From Minisyncoccota bacterium (GTDB lineage Bacteria > Patescibacteriota > Minisyncoccia > UBA6257 > 2-01-FULL-56-20): 53,769 nucleotides of DNA. Within the stretch, counting starts at the first letter, position 1. Each line of letters begins with the position of its first letter. Under the pieces are notes generated by a model that had not been told where the DNA came from, did no database searches, and worked only from the letters and a program-made list of their open reading frames with translations. The translations under genes and the position numbers were made by a program. Positions 6,625 through 16,298 of this stretch are shown here, piece by piece. The stretch lies in the NCBI GenBank assembly GCA_025449695.1, contig JANWIW010000029.1, positions 1 through 53,769 on the forward strand. Direction: 5' to 3'.

Positions 6625-7797
6625 ATGGGATCCAACGAACATAAAGATGCGTTGGCAGGCGGCGTGGAATCGAACAGGTACGTTTACCCGTACGTGCCTT
6701 TCGAGAACCTTGCCGACAAAGATGTGCGCAGCAATTTCAACGAGGCCCGCGAGGAGTCGTTCGAGACTATGCGGAGCCTCGTTTCGAAAGAGATCCTGCC
6801 GGATATTCCCCTGACTGGCGACGCGCCGAGCGAAAGGATATTGTCGCTTTTCGAAAACGAGCACGTGCGCTTCGGGCCCGTGAGCTTCATAGAGGACGAG
6901 CGCGATTCCTGGCTGGGGAAGATGAATCAGTTCGTCCGTGAGGACCAGCCTCTCCAGTTCGTCCTGCTCGGGTTCCCGTTCAAAATGGCCGTGCCCCTGA
7001 AGACCGACCGCGTTTTGCCGGACTTGGGCGAGATGTTGTCCCTGCGCAGGCTTGAAAACATCGCCGCCGAGATCAAAAAAACCTACCCGCCCGGCGGCGT
7101 GATCACCGTGTTCGGGGAGGGTGCCTTCGCGAAGACGGCCGGGGTGCCGGGAGCCGACGCCAACGCATACTTCCATTACCTCGAGGACCTTAATCGCCGA
7201 ATGGGGCTCGAGGGTACCGTGAACCTGAAGGAACTCTCCGGTATGGAAAGCATGGTGCCGGACTTTGAGGAGCGGTATGCCCGCAAGGTGGAAGAGCTGA
7301 AGGCACTCTATGGCGCGGGAGATCCCGGCTTCATGGAAAAGTACCAGGGCACCTATCCTTCCGTGTCCCGTTTGGTTTCCACGAAGGACGTGCCGGAAGG
7401 CATGCTCATGGACGTGTATAACGACGGCTTGCCGGACAGCGCGCTCAATAACGATGCACGAGCAGTACGGGAAGACATCAAGGCCCGCGCCCAAGAGGCC
7501 ACCTTCCTGTACCACGCCTACCTTGGCCTGCGTGATGACCTGAACTTTATAGACACCGAGGTGCCCCATGCTTTGCATCTGACTGTTTCTCCCAAGCCCG
7601 GCCGCCTGGGCGTCATTCCCGTGAACGAACACTCCGTCCGCTTGCCGTACCATGGGGTGCCGGTCCACGACCGTGCCGCGGACAGCTTCTCGATAGAGTA
7701 TCTCATCGACATAAAGCGGCGCCCGCGCAACTATACGCCGGTGCATCTCGAAGGGGACAAAGATAACAAGCCCTTCTACTACGCCGCAGAAGCTTAA
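6625..7797 (+). CDS. DIT1/PvcA (isonitrile synthase-like) family protein
   Basis: FVLLGFPFK..LKTDRVLPDLGEMLSLRRLENIAAEIKKTYPPGGVITVFGEGAFA..; PYHGVPVHD..FSIEYLIDIKRRPRNYTPVHLEGD. Confidence 0.7.
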   Translation: MGSNEHKDALAGGVESNRYVYPYVPFENLADKDVRSNFNEAREESFETMRSLVSKEILPDIPLTGDAPSERILSLFENEHVRFGPVSFIEDERDSWLGKMNQFVREDQPLQFVLLGFPFKMAVPLKTDRVLPDLGEMLSLRRLENIAAEIKKTYPPGGVITVFGEGAFAKTAGVPGADANAYFHYLEDLNRRMGLEGTVNLKELSGMESMVPDFEERYARKVEELKALYGAGDPGFMEKYQGTYPSVSRLVSTKDVPEGMLMDVYNDGLPDSALNNDARAVREDIKARAQEATFLYHAYLGLRDDLNFIDTEVPHALHLTVSPKPGRLGVIPVNEHSVRLPYHGVPVHDRAADSFSIEYLIDIKRRPRNYTPVHLEGDKDNKPFYYAAEA

Positions 7798-7867
7798 AAA
7801 TTTGGTTTGATAGCAAAAGGGACGGCGGCTGCCGTCCCTCTCGTTTTGGTTGTCGTTCCCGATCGAA

Positions 7868-8284
7868 TCAGTCTCCCTCCCAAGAGAAGACTTCCCATTC
7901 GTGCTTCTCGCTGCCGAGTTGAATGGCGATCTTTCGACCGCCGAACGCGTCGCTCAGCTCCTCGGCCAGATGGCGGATCTCCAGCAGTTGTGCGCGGCCG
8001 TAGACCTCGAGCACCCAGGTTCTAGCCCGGGCAGCTTTCCAGCCGTGCATCCACAACTGGGCCACCACCTGCCGCCGTCTCGGGAAGATGCCGAACCACT
8101 TCCGGCGAGGGCCCCGCAAAAGTCCGAAAACGCCTTCCTCGCGCTCGAGCGCATCGAGGTTCTTCAGAGCTTCGCCGCTGACATTGGCTAGCGCATAGCC
8201 GAGCGTCAGCGAATCCGCGATGTATCGGGCTACATCCGCGGCTTTGACATGAGGATCGACCGTTTCGGTCACGTTCGCAAGCAT
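7868..8284 (-). CDS. Hypothetical protein (138 aa)
   Basis: Single clean ORF in this interval; no recognised motif. Confidence 0.5.
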   Translation of the reverse strand: MLANVTETVDPHVKAADVARYIADSLTLGYALANVSGEALKNLDALEREEGVFGLLRGPRRKWFGIFPRRRQVVAQLWMHGWKAARARTWVLEVYGRAQLLEIRHLAEELSDAFGGRKIAIQLGSEKHEWEVFSWEGD

Positions 8285-8408
8285 ACCAGTCCTCCTAGAC
8301 TTATTTCATTATAAAATTAAGCAATATAAGTGTCAATACAATCGTAATGCGAACATCAAGCTGAGAGGCTGCAATTCTTGGGATTGTGCTAGACTTTAAG
8401 CACTTAAA

Positions 8409-11400
8409 ATGCTGATCCTGCCTTTTCAAAAGCTCAAGGCTCAAGATGCGGATATAGCCGGTGGAAAAGGGGCTTCGCTCGGCGAGATGACCCAGGCGGG
8501 CATCCCCGTGCCGCCCGGTTTCGTGGTCCTTTCGGGCGCCTTTGACGGGTTCATTGATGAGACGCACCTGAACGCGGAGATCGAAGCGGCCCTCGATCTT
8601 GTGAACCACGAAGAGATGCATACCGTGGAAAACGCTTCAAAGAGGATCCAGGCCCTGATTCACAATGCCGGGATGCCCCCGGACATCGGCAAAGCGATCC
8701 TCGGCCAATTCAAGGAATTGGACGCCAAGTTCGTGGCAGTCCGTTCCAGCGCCACTTCCGAGGATAGCGCCGACGCGGCCTGGGCGGGGCAGTTGGACAC
8801 CTATCTCAATACCACCGAGGACCAGCTCCTGGAGAACGTGAAGCGCTGCTGGGCCTCGCTCTTTACGCCCCGCGCCATCTTCTATCGCTTCGAGAAAGGA
8901 TTGCACCATACGAAGATCTCGGTGGCGGTCGTGGTGCAAAATATGGTCGAAAGCGAGGTTTCCGGCATCGCCTTTTCCGTCCATCCGGTCACCCAGGACT
9001 ACAACCAGATGATCATCGAGGCCGGTCTCGGCCTCGGCGAGGCGATCGTGTCGGGCTCCATTACGCCCGACAGCTACGTGGTCGAGAAGGAGCCGTTCCG
9101 GATCCTCGACAAGAACGTATCGGTGCAGGAGAAAGCTATGGTGCGCGGAGCCGAGGGAGGCAGTATATGGCGGGAAGTGGAGAAAGAACGGGGCGAGAAG
9201 CAAGCTCTCTCCGACCAGCGGATCCTTGAGCTGGCCAGTGTGATCCTGCGCATCGAAAGGCATTACGGCTTTCCTTGTGATATCGAGTGGGCGCTCGAAG
9301 GCGGGAAGTTTTACATCACCCAAAGCCGCCCGATAACGACGCTTTTTAAGAAAGAGAACGGCCACGGATCCATCGAAGAGGCCCCGCGCTGGGAGAAGGT
9401 CCTCCAGCGCAATTTCCCGCCGTTTGCCTGGACCGCGAGCGGCCATTACGAGTTCAATGGCCTGAGCATCGGCCCGATGAAGTGGAAACGGGACCGGGAG
9501 ATGCACATCCGTTACAAATCGCAACAGTCCTACATGATCCAGGACCCGGCCGCCTATTATATCTCGAACATCAATGACGTCATCAGGGAGATCAATCCGT
9601 TATTTGAGGAAAAAATGGATGAATATAACGGCGAGATCCACGAGGCCGTCCGTAAAGAACCGGGCAAAACTCTTAAGGACTTGGCTGAATTGGTGGATTT
9701 GCATAGATGGATGTACGGCCTCATGCTCGTGGGTTTTGATGTCGCAATCGACATCAGGAACCGGATCGACGAGGTCGTAAAGGAAAGGGGTCCGGAATTC
9801 GAATCCTATCTTTTGACGCCCTGGAAGCAAACGGCCATCGGAAGGGAGACGGCGGGGATCGCGGAAGCGAAAGAAGCCGCAAAGAAGAACTCTGATGTCC
9901 GCGTTGCGGTCACGGAGAAGCTCTCCGCCGATTTCGGCTATCTTCACCAGGACTATCTCGGCCAATCCTGGTCGCCCGGGGATTATGAGCAGGCCCTTAA
10001 GGACCCCGCGCTGCAGTCGCATATGGATGATGCCCATGATATCAGCCGCCTGGACCCGTACGAGCAGTGGCTCATCACGATCTTCAAGAAGGTGATCTAC
10101 ATGTACGAGGAAGGCCGCAATGCCATGGTCCGCTGCATGTGGGCGATCAAGGAAACCGCGAAGGCCCTTGGGACGGACCCCGACGCCCTCCTTTATATGA
10201 CCGATAAGGAAGTGGCGGCATTCGCGTCCGGCAAGGGAAGCATGATCCCTCCCGATCTGCTCGGAAAGCGCAAAGAAGCATTTGCCCTTTATTTTGAGAA
10301 TGGCTCGTATCGGGAGTACACCGGCGAGGAAGAAGTAAAACAGCTGATACTGGATCAGGACATAATGCGCTTCTGGGAGGATAAAGCCGGTAACGAGGAT
10401 TCTCTGGAAGGCTCCATCGCTTTTAAAGGACACGTTAAGGGCAAAGCGCGTCTCGTCTTCACCCAGGCGGACGCGAACGCGGTAGAGCAAGGAGAGATCA
10501 TCGTTACTCCCATGACGCAGGTCGAGTTCTTATCCGGCATCCGCAAATGCGCCGCGATCGTGACCGATGAGGGCGGGATCATCTCCCACGCGGCCATCGT
10601 CGCCAGGGAATTCGGCAAGCCCTGCATCCTCAATACACGCAAGGCGACCAAAGTGTTCAGGAACGGCGACCTCATCGAGGTGGACGCCAACCTGGGCGTG
10701 GTGAAAAGGCTAGCACTGGCTGAAAATGAAGGCTTTTCCTTTGTGAACAGGGACTGGAAGAAGAACTGGGCTGGCGGCTGGGCGGCGCTCAGCTCCGCAT
10801 ATCTCGCCTATCAATACACGAAGCAGCTGAAAGACGTGCTGGGCGTCTGCCTGGAAGAGGCCCTCTTGATCAGCCACGGCAGCCTTACCGCTTGTTATTT
10901 CATCGACGCACATAAAAAGAAGTTCGGAACGCACTTCGCCGGCCAGGCGATCAAAGACCCGGGGGCGGTTTCAGCATGGGCCGCAACGCTCAAAGAAAAG
11001 ACCAATGCAGCCCGTTCCCTTATCGAGGCATATCTCAAGGAGGATTTTTCTCCGGAGCGGTTCGGCAGTTTCTTGGAGGCGATATACGCCTATGGCGTGC
11101 CGCATCGGATCGTGAAGGTCACCGTCGACTACCTGCCGGCGGATATTCTGGACCGGTCCCTGGACACGCTTGCCGAAGCCCGGGTGTATGCGGAGCCGGT
11201 GTACGAGGAAATGGAGAAATACTACCGGCACATCGCCGGCAAGATCGGCGACCGGCATGGGCTGGAACCGGAATTGGTCCTTGCGATGAACCGGACTCAA
11301 TTCGAGGACTATCTGAAGGCCGGCATTCTGCCTTCCACTCCAGTCTTAAAGGAACAATGCGGGAACTCCGCGTTCTATGTGAGCGGCGGCAGCGAGCTCG

Positions 11401-11783
11401 CATTCTCCGGAGAAAAAGACGTAACGGAGATCGAGCGGCTGCTGTCAGATCGCGGGGAAACCAAGGAATTGTCGGGGCAGACCGCGTATCCCGGCAAGGC
11501 CAGGGGAAGCGTCAGGATCGTCCTCGATCCCTCGAAGGTCACCGATTTCAGGGACGGCGAGATCCTCGTGACCGGCATGACCCGGCCGGAATACCTGTCG
11601 CTGGTCCAGCGGTCGGCAGGTTTCATCACCGATGCGGGCGGCATCCTGTCCCACGCGGCCATCACCGCCCGCGAATTGAAGAAGCCCTGCGTCATCGGAA
11701 CCGAGTCCGCGACCAGGGTGCTGAAAAACGGCGACCTGGTTGAAATCGATGCGGATAGGGGCTTAATCAGGATCATTTCGTAG
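8409..11783 (+). CDS. PEP synthase/dikinase-like protein with ATP-grasp and two phosphohistidine swivel domains
   Basis: N-term GGKGASLGEMTQAGIPVPPGF.., AVRSSATSEDSADAAWAGQ; swivel motifs GGIISHAAIVAREFGKPCI and GGILSHAAITARELKKPCVIG; no C-terminal PEP TIM barrel seen. Confidence 0.85.
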   Translation: MLILPFQKLKAQDADIAGGKGASLGEMTQAGIPVPPGFVVLSGAFDGFIDETHLNAEIEAALDLVNHEEMHTVENASKRIQALIHNAGMPPDIGKAILGQFKELDAKFVAVRSSATSEDSADAAWAGQLDTYLNTTEDQLLENVKRCWASLFTPRAIFYRFEKGLHHTKISVAVVVQNMVESEVSGIAFSVHPVTQDYNQMIIEAGLGLGEAIVSGSITPDSYVVEKEPFRILDKNVSVQEKAMVRGAEGGSIWREVEKERGEKQALSDQRILELASVILRIERHYGFPCDIEWALEGGKFYITQSRPITTLFKKENGHGSIEEAPRWEKVLQRNFPPFAWTASGHYEFNGLSIGPMKWKRDREMHIRYKSQQSYMIQDPAAYYISNINDVIREINPLFEEKMDEYNGEIHEAVRKEPGKTLKDLAELVDLHRWMYGLMLVGFDVAIDIRNRIDEVVKERGPEFESYLLTPWKQTAIGRETAGIAEAKEAAKKNSDVRVAVTEKLSADFGYLHQDYLGQSWSPGDYEQALKDPALQSHMDDAHDISRLDPYEQWLITIFKKVIYMYEEGRNAMVRCMWAIKETAKALGTDPDALLYMTDKEVAAFASGKGSMIPPDLLGKRKEAFALYFENGSYREYTGEEEVKQLILDQDIMRFWEDKAGNEDSLEGSIAFKGHVKGKARLVFTQADANAVEQGEIIVTPMTQVEFLSGIRKCAAIVTDEGGIISHAAIVAREFGKPCILNTRKATKVFRNGDLIEVDANLGVVKRLALAENEGFSFVNRDWKKNWAGGWAALSSAYLAYQYTKQLKDVLGVCLEEALLISHGSLTACYFIDAHKKKFGTHFAGQAIKDPGAVSAWAATLKEKTNAARSLIEAYLKEDFSPERFGSFLEAIYAYGVPHRIVKVTVDYLPADILDRSLDTLAEARVYAEPVYEEMEKYYRHIAGKIGDRHGLEPELVLAMNRTQFEDYLKAGILPSTPVLKEQCGNSAFYVSGGSELAFSGEKDVTEIERLLSDRGETKELSGQTAYPGKARGSVRIVLDPSKVTDFRDGEILVTGMTRPEYLSLVQRSAGFITDAGGILSHAAITARELKKPCVIGTESATRVLKNGDLVEIDADRGLIRIIS

Positions 11784-11876
11784 AGGGTTCATGATGCGAC
11801 TCATGGTATCCAGAATGGTATGATGGTGAAGATTGACGTAATGGAAAGCAAAGTGACCATTTTGGAATAAGCCCAC

Positions 11877-12755
11877 ATGGAAATACGAAGCCATAATTCG
11901 GAACCGAGCTCTGAAAATCCTCCAGAAAACCTGCAGGCTGATTACATCCGCCACAGCAAATCGACTTATGCCACCTATCGCAAATTGGGTGCGGGGGAGA
12001 ACCCTGCCCAGGCATTCGACCCGGAAGATCAGGTTCTCCCGGACCTTTCCCCGGAAGGCCGGGAGCTTGCGAGAGGGGAGGCCGAAAAGTTTTTTGCAGG
12101 GCTTGATCCGGCGAAAGATGCCCTGTTCTTCGTGTCCAGTAACGAAGCGAGAGCCTTGGAGACCGCCGCGCTATATCGCGACATCGCTAAGGTAAAGAAC
12201 TTCGATATAGTTAAGCCGGAAAATGCCAGAAGCTCCATCTCGGAGAACCATATCGATGGAGATGTCCGGGTGATACGGGCGCTGTCTTTGAATCTCAAAA
12301 ACACGGTTATCCTCAACCTGTTCAACCCACCCGCTTCTCGCTACCCTGTAAACTTTGAAGGATTAAACCGTGAGGATGTCGAGATGTATAAGGGATTGGA
12401 ACGGGCCATCGACGCGGATAATAAAGGCTCTTTTGCGGCGAACTTCTTGCAGTACGGAGATTTGGTGAAAACGTATGTGCCTGGCTTCGAAACGGCCGAG
12501 GATCTTTATAATCGCAACTTCAAGCACCTGATCAGACTTCTCAGGTTCGCTGAAACGAAACGGCCGACTGGAGAGCAAGAGAAACCAATCAGGATTGTAG
12601 CCTTCGGTCATGAAAACCAAGTGCTCGTCGCCCTCAATAAATATTTTGAGGAACAGGGTATCAATAACTGCGAAGTTCTCCATGTCGAGCTGTCTCCTGA
12701 GGGCAAGGTTAGTGGTAGTTTCCGTGACAAAACGGTAGATGACATTGCTGCTTAG
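11877..12755 (+). CDS. Histidine phosphatase (RHG) family protein
   Basis: YIRHSKSTY.., LSPEGRELA.., VSSNEARALETAAL, FGHENQV. Confidence 0.65.
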   Translation: MEIRSHNSEPSSENPPENLQADYIRHSKSTYATYRKLGAGENPAQAFDPEDQVLPDLSPEGRELARGEAEKFFAGLDPAKDALFFVSSNEARALETAALYRDIAKVKNFDIVKPENARSSISENHIDGDVRVIRALSLNLKNTVILNLFNPPASRYPVNFEGLNREDVEMYKGLERAIDADNKGSFAANFLQYGDLVKTYVPGFETAEDLYNRNFKHLIRLLRFAETKRPTGEQEKPIRIVAFGHENQVLVALNKYFEEQGINNCEVLHVELSPEGKVSGSFRDKTVDDIAA

Positions 12756-12776
12756 TGTTAATAAGTGGATGTCTAC

Positions 12777-13865
12777 ATGACCCTACAACCAGAAAAATAC
12801 AGAGGTCTCTTCAAGATGAGGGGTCGCCTCACATGCTTACACAGCGATTTTTTCGTTCATGGTTCGTTGGGGTTCGGCAACGCCTTGGTAATCTGCAAGG
12901 GCGATGACTGGCGTTCTTTCATGTCTATTGAAGGAGAAAAGCGCTGTCTTCAGAAAGGCTTAGAAGTATTTTCGGATGAGATTGCATATCAACAGTATAG
13001 TCAAGGTTTCAGAAAGTATATTGAGACAGCTAAAGAGAAGATCATTCCACGCTTTAAAAATGAGCAAGAAAACATCACTTGGGAAGAACTCAACGAAATA
13101 TTATCTTTCCTTGGAAAGTTTTGGCATTTTTATGGCATGACCGAATTTTCATACCACGACCTTGCATATGAAAAATCTTTAGAAACAAATAACAGCGTAC
13201 TTAAGAGCAACCTGGATGATTTGGGTAAATTGAAATTCAGTGGAAGAGAATTAATGAATGCATATCTATTCGAAGGAGGTGTCTTCCATGCATTGCTTCT
13301 TAACGTGGGAAACCGATTTCTGAAAGATCCAAGCGATGCATCTTTTCTCTTCAAGCACGAAATTAAAGAGCTATTCGAAGGAGTCGCTATTTCTGGGGAA
13401 GAACTGAAGAAACGCAGGCAGGTCTACGGCTGTGCCGTCACGGAAGGTGCAACGGAGTTTTTTACCTACGAGAAGAGCGTAAGCGTGTGGGACGATTTTT
13501 GCGGTGCTCAGGCCGGTCCGCGATCGATCAGCGGGACCGTGGCAAGCCGTGGCATCGCTTCCGGGCGGGTCGTTATAGCTCCTATGCTGGTGGATATGAA
13601 AGAGATATTGAAGATCGACTCGGAGATGCAGCAAGGGGACATCCTGGTCGCGGAAAGCACGACCCCCGATCTTATGATGCTTTGCAAGAAGGCTGCAGCC
13701 ATAATTACCGATCAGGGAGGTATGCTGTCGCACGCGGCTATTATCAGCCGGGAATTGGGGATACCCTGCATCATTGGTACCGGTAAAGCGACCCACATCC
13801 TGAAAAACGGTGACCTGGTTGAAATCGATGCGGATAGGGGTAAGATTACGATACTAAGCAAATAG
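12777..13865 (+). CDS. Stand-alone PEP-utilizing (phosphohistidine swivel) domain protein without ATP-grasp
   Basis: C-term TTPDLMMLCKKAAAIITDQGGMLSHAAIISRELGIPCIIGTGKATHILKNGDLVEIDADRG. Confidence 0.75.
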   Translation: MTLQPEKYRGLFKMRGRLTCLHSDFFVHGSLGFGNALVICKGDDWRSFMSIEGEKRCLQKGLEVFSDEIAYQQYSQGFRKYIETAKEKIIPRFKNEQENITWEELNEILSFLGKFWHFYGMTEFSYHDLAYEKSLETNNSVLKSNLDDLGKLKFSGRELMNAYLFEGGVFHALLLNVGNRFLKDPSDASFLFKHEIKELFEGVAISGEELKKRRQVYGCAVTEGATEFFTYEKSVSVWDDFCGAQAGPRSISGTVASRGIASGRVVIAPMLVDMKEILKIDSEMQQGDILVAESTTPDLMMLCKKAAAIITDQGGMLSHAAIISRELGIPCIIGTGKATHILKNGDLVEIDADRGKITILSK

Positions 13866-13868
13866 CAA

Positions 13869-14960
13869 ATGGGAGAATACTCACCAAGCATTGAGGCGGA
13901 AAAGCCATATAGTTCCAGGATCGAGCTTCACTTCTTCCGGCATTCCATCAAGGAAAGCGATGTCGTGAGCGAAACCGACCATGGAGTAAGGACATCAAGG
14001 GAGGGCAAGCGGCTGCTGAAGCAGGATACCTTCAGTAACGTGAACCTCGACCAGGCGGTCGCCTTTGGCAGCCCGCGAGACCGTGCCCAGGAGGCGGCAG
14101 GGTTCATGATGGCCGGCCATAGGGATGACATCACCGAAGACGATACGCTGGAGAGCCTAAAGGAGAAGCTCGATGCCGAACTTAAATACGGCTCGAAGAT
14201 CGGCGTCGATCACCGCCTCGATTTCCATGAGAGCAGGACCGGAAGCCCGGTAGCAAGGATGCTCTACGCGGCGATGGATCGCGGCGAGTACGCGAAAGCC
14301 ATAATCGAAGATAGCGACAAGATGGCCGAGGAAATCGGCGATGCGTCGGGAGCCAACTATTCCTTCAAGGCCGCAGGAATCGCGAGTGTCATCGAAAAGT
14401 ACATGAAGGTCGCCCCGAGATGGGACCAACTAGTGGCAGAAAAGAGCGGCCAATATACCGATACCCTCGAACGATATTTCGGCACCCATCAGGGCATGAG
14501 CGAGTCATTCCTTGCGAAGGTTATTGAAAAGACACAGGGCCTTGAGAGCAGGGCCAGGTTCATCGAGGCGTTCAGCAAGCAGGGATTTGATTTCAACAAA
14601 GGATTCGGCATGGAGATCCTTACGGGACCGCATGGAGAGCAGGCGTTGAAGATCAATATGATCATAGAAGGGAAAGATGATGTTCCGGGACATGTTCTTG
14701 ATCAGGAAGTTTCGGCTGCGACCATCAGGGAGATCATTCAGGAGGGAACCGAAGGACAGCGGCGGCTCATGGGCATGGCGTTGAGGCGCAGGCGCGAGGA
14801 GGGAGCGGTCGCGGAAAGCACCGTCGCCGAGAGGGCAAACCTTTCCGTGGAGCAGATCCAAGCCATGGAGAGCGGCGAATACCCCGACGTCCCGGACTAT
14901 GTCCGGGTCGTCGAGGCCATGGGATATCCCGCCGCCGATTTCGCCAGGTTCAAACCCTGA
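13869..14960 (+). CDS. Histidine-phosphatase-like protein with C-terminal XRE-like HTH
   Basis: LHFFRHSIKESD.., TSREGKRLL.., AFGSPRDRAQEAA; C-term STVAERANLSVEQIQAMESGEYPDVPDYVRVVEAMG. Confidence 0.6.
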   Translation: MGEYSPSIEAEKPYSSRIELHFFRHSIKESDVVSETDHGVRTSREGKRLLKQDTFSNVNLDQAVAFGSPRDRAQEAAGFMMAGHRDDITEDDTLESLKEKLDAELKYGSKIGVDHRLDFHESRTGSPVARMLYAAMDRGEYAKAIIEDSDKMAEEIGDASGANYSFKAAGIASVIEKYMKVAPRWDQLVAEKSGQYTDTLERYFGTHQGMSESFLAKVIEKTQGLESRARFIEAFSKQGFDFNKGFGMEILTGPHGEQALKINMIIEGKDDVPGHVLDQEVSAATIREIIQEGTEGQRRLMGMALRRRREEGAVAESTVAERANLSVEQIQAMESGEYPDVPDYVRVVEAMGYPAADFARFKP

Positions 14961-14995
14961 AGACCCGGGGGTCAGGGCATGTTACAATCTTCGCC

Positions 14996-15997
14996 ATGAA
15001 GCTTTCCCTCGGCATCGTGGGCCTGCCGAACGTCGGCAAGTCCACTCTTTTCAAGATACTGACGGCGCAGGATATCCATATCGCGAACTACCCTTTCGCG
15101 ACCATCGACCCCAACGTAGGGGTGGTGGAGGTGCCCGACGAGCGCCTGCAGAAGATGGCGGTTCTCAGCAAATCCAAGAAGATCGTGCCGGCTGTGGTGG
15201 AGTTCTACGATATCGCGGGCCTCGTGAAGGGAGCGAGCGAAGGCCAGGGGCTCGGCAACCAGTTCCTGTCGCACATCCGCGAGACCCAGGCCATCGTGCT
15301 GGTGCTCCGGGTCTTCGAGGACCCGAACGTCATCCACGTGGAAGGCGCGCCGGACGCGCTGCGCGACCTGGAGATCATCAACACGGAGCTGATGTTGAAG
15401 GATCTCGATATCGTCGAGAAGCGCCTGAAGAAACTGGAAGCGGAGTCGCGAACCGGAGACAAGGCTGCGCAGAAGGACCTGGAAACCATGAGGAGCCTTT
15501 CAGCGGACCTCAAGGCGGGGAAACTGGCTCTGTCGTACCGGAACGAGCCCATCGTGAAGGATCTCCAGCTCCTCACCGCCAAGAAACAGCTTTATCTACT
15601 GAACGGCCCGGAAGAAGCAGTATCGAACGAGCTGAAAAAGAGGATCGCGGAATTGGGCGGCGACCATCTGAGTACCGATCTATCCATGCCCGAGGCGGAT
15701 GCCATCGAGAAACTGGTCCGCAAGGCGTATGCGATACTGGACCTCATTAGTTTCTTCACGACCGGAGAAGACGAGACTCGCGCCTGGACGGTACAGAACG
15801 GCGACAAGGCGCCGCAGGCTGCGGGGACGATCCACACCGATTTCGAAAAGAGCTTCATCCGCGCGGAGGTGGTGGGTACGGACAAGCTATTGGAAGCGGG
15901 AGGCTGGACGGCCGCAAAACAAAAAGGCTGGATACGTTTGGAGGGGAAAGAGTATGTGGTGAAAGATGGTGATGTTATGGTGATCCGCCACGGATAG
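14996..15997 (+). CDS. ychF: Redox-regulated ATPase/GTPase YchF
   Basis: [63 protein letters not shown]. Confidence 0.97.
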   Translation: MKLSLGIVGLPNVGKSTLFKILTAQDIHIANYPFATIDPNVGVVEVPDERLQKMAVLSKSKKIVPAVVEFYDIAGLVKGASEGQGLGNQFLSHIRETQAIVLVLRVFEDPNVIHVEGAPDALRDLEIINTELMLKDLDIVEKRLKKLEAESRTGDKAAQKDLETMRSLSADLKAGKLALSYRNEPIVKDLQLLTAKKQLYLLNGPEEAVSNELKKRIAELGGDHLSTDLSMPEADAIEKLVRKAYAILDLISFFTTGEDETRAWTVQNGDKAPQAAGTIHTDFEKSFIRAEVVGTDKLLEAGGWTAAKQKGWIRLEGKEYVVKDGDVMVIRHG

Positions 15998-16256
15998 ACG
16001 ACGCTGTCGCTAATTGAGATTGCAAAAGACGGCTGTTTCGGGCAGAGTGGGCGTACGGGCAAACCTTTGCGGTGGGCTGGGGAGCCAATCCTCGAAGAAC
16101 GCCCGTATAGCCCGCAGGCCATCTCGGCCTGCGGGCATATCCTTTTCATGATCAGCCTCACAGAAGGATGGAATACACCTCAGGAGCAAGTCGCGCAATA
16201 GAGGGGGAATAATCATCTGACAACTCTACAGATCACTCAAAGTTATCAACAACCAC

Positions 16257-16286
16257 CTGTCATTCCGGCCTTGAGCCGGAATCCAG
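16257..16286. repeat. REP-like palindrome (left)
   Basis: CTGTCATTCCGGCCTTGAGCCGGAATCCAG. Confidence 0.85.
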
Positions 16287-16298
16287 TACACTGCCAAT

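Noticed and set aside
8409-11783. Annotation as true PEP synthase (ppsA)
   Set aside because: No C-terminal PEP/pyruvate TIM barrel; architecture is ATP-grasp plus two swivel domains
16019-16145. Possible tmRNA/SRP-like RNA after ychF
   Set aside because: Only one convincing hairpin (GCCCGCAGGCC/GGCCTGCGGGC, probable terminator); no tmRNA or SRP signature seen
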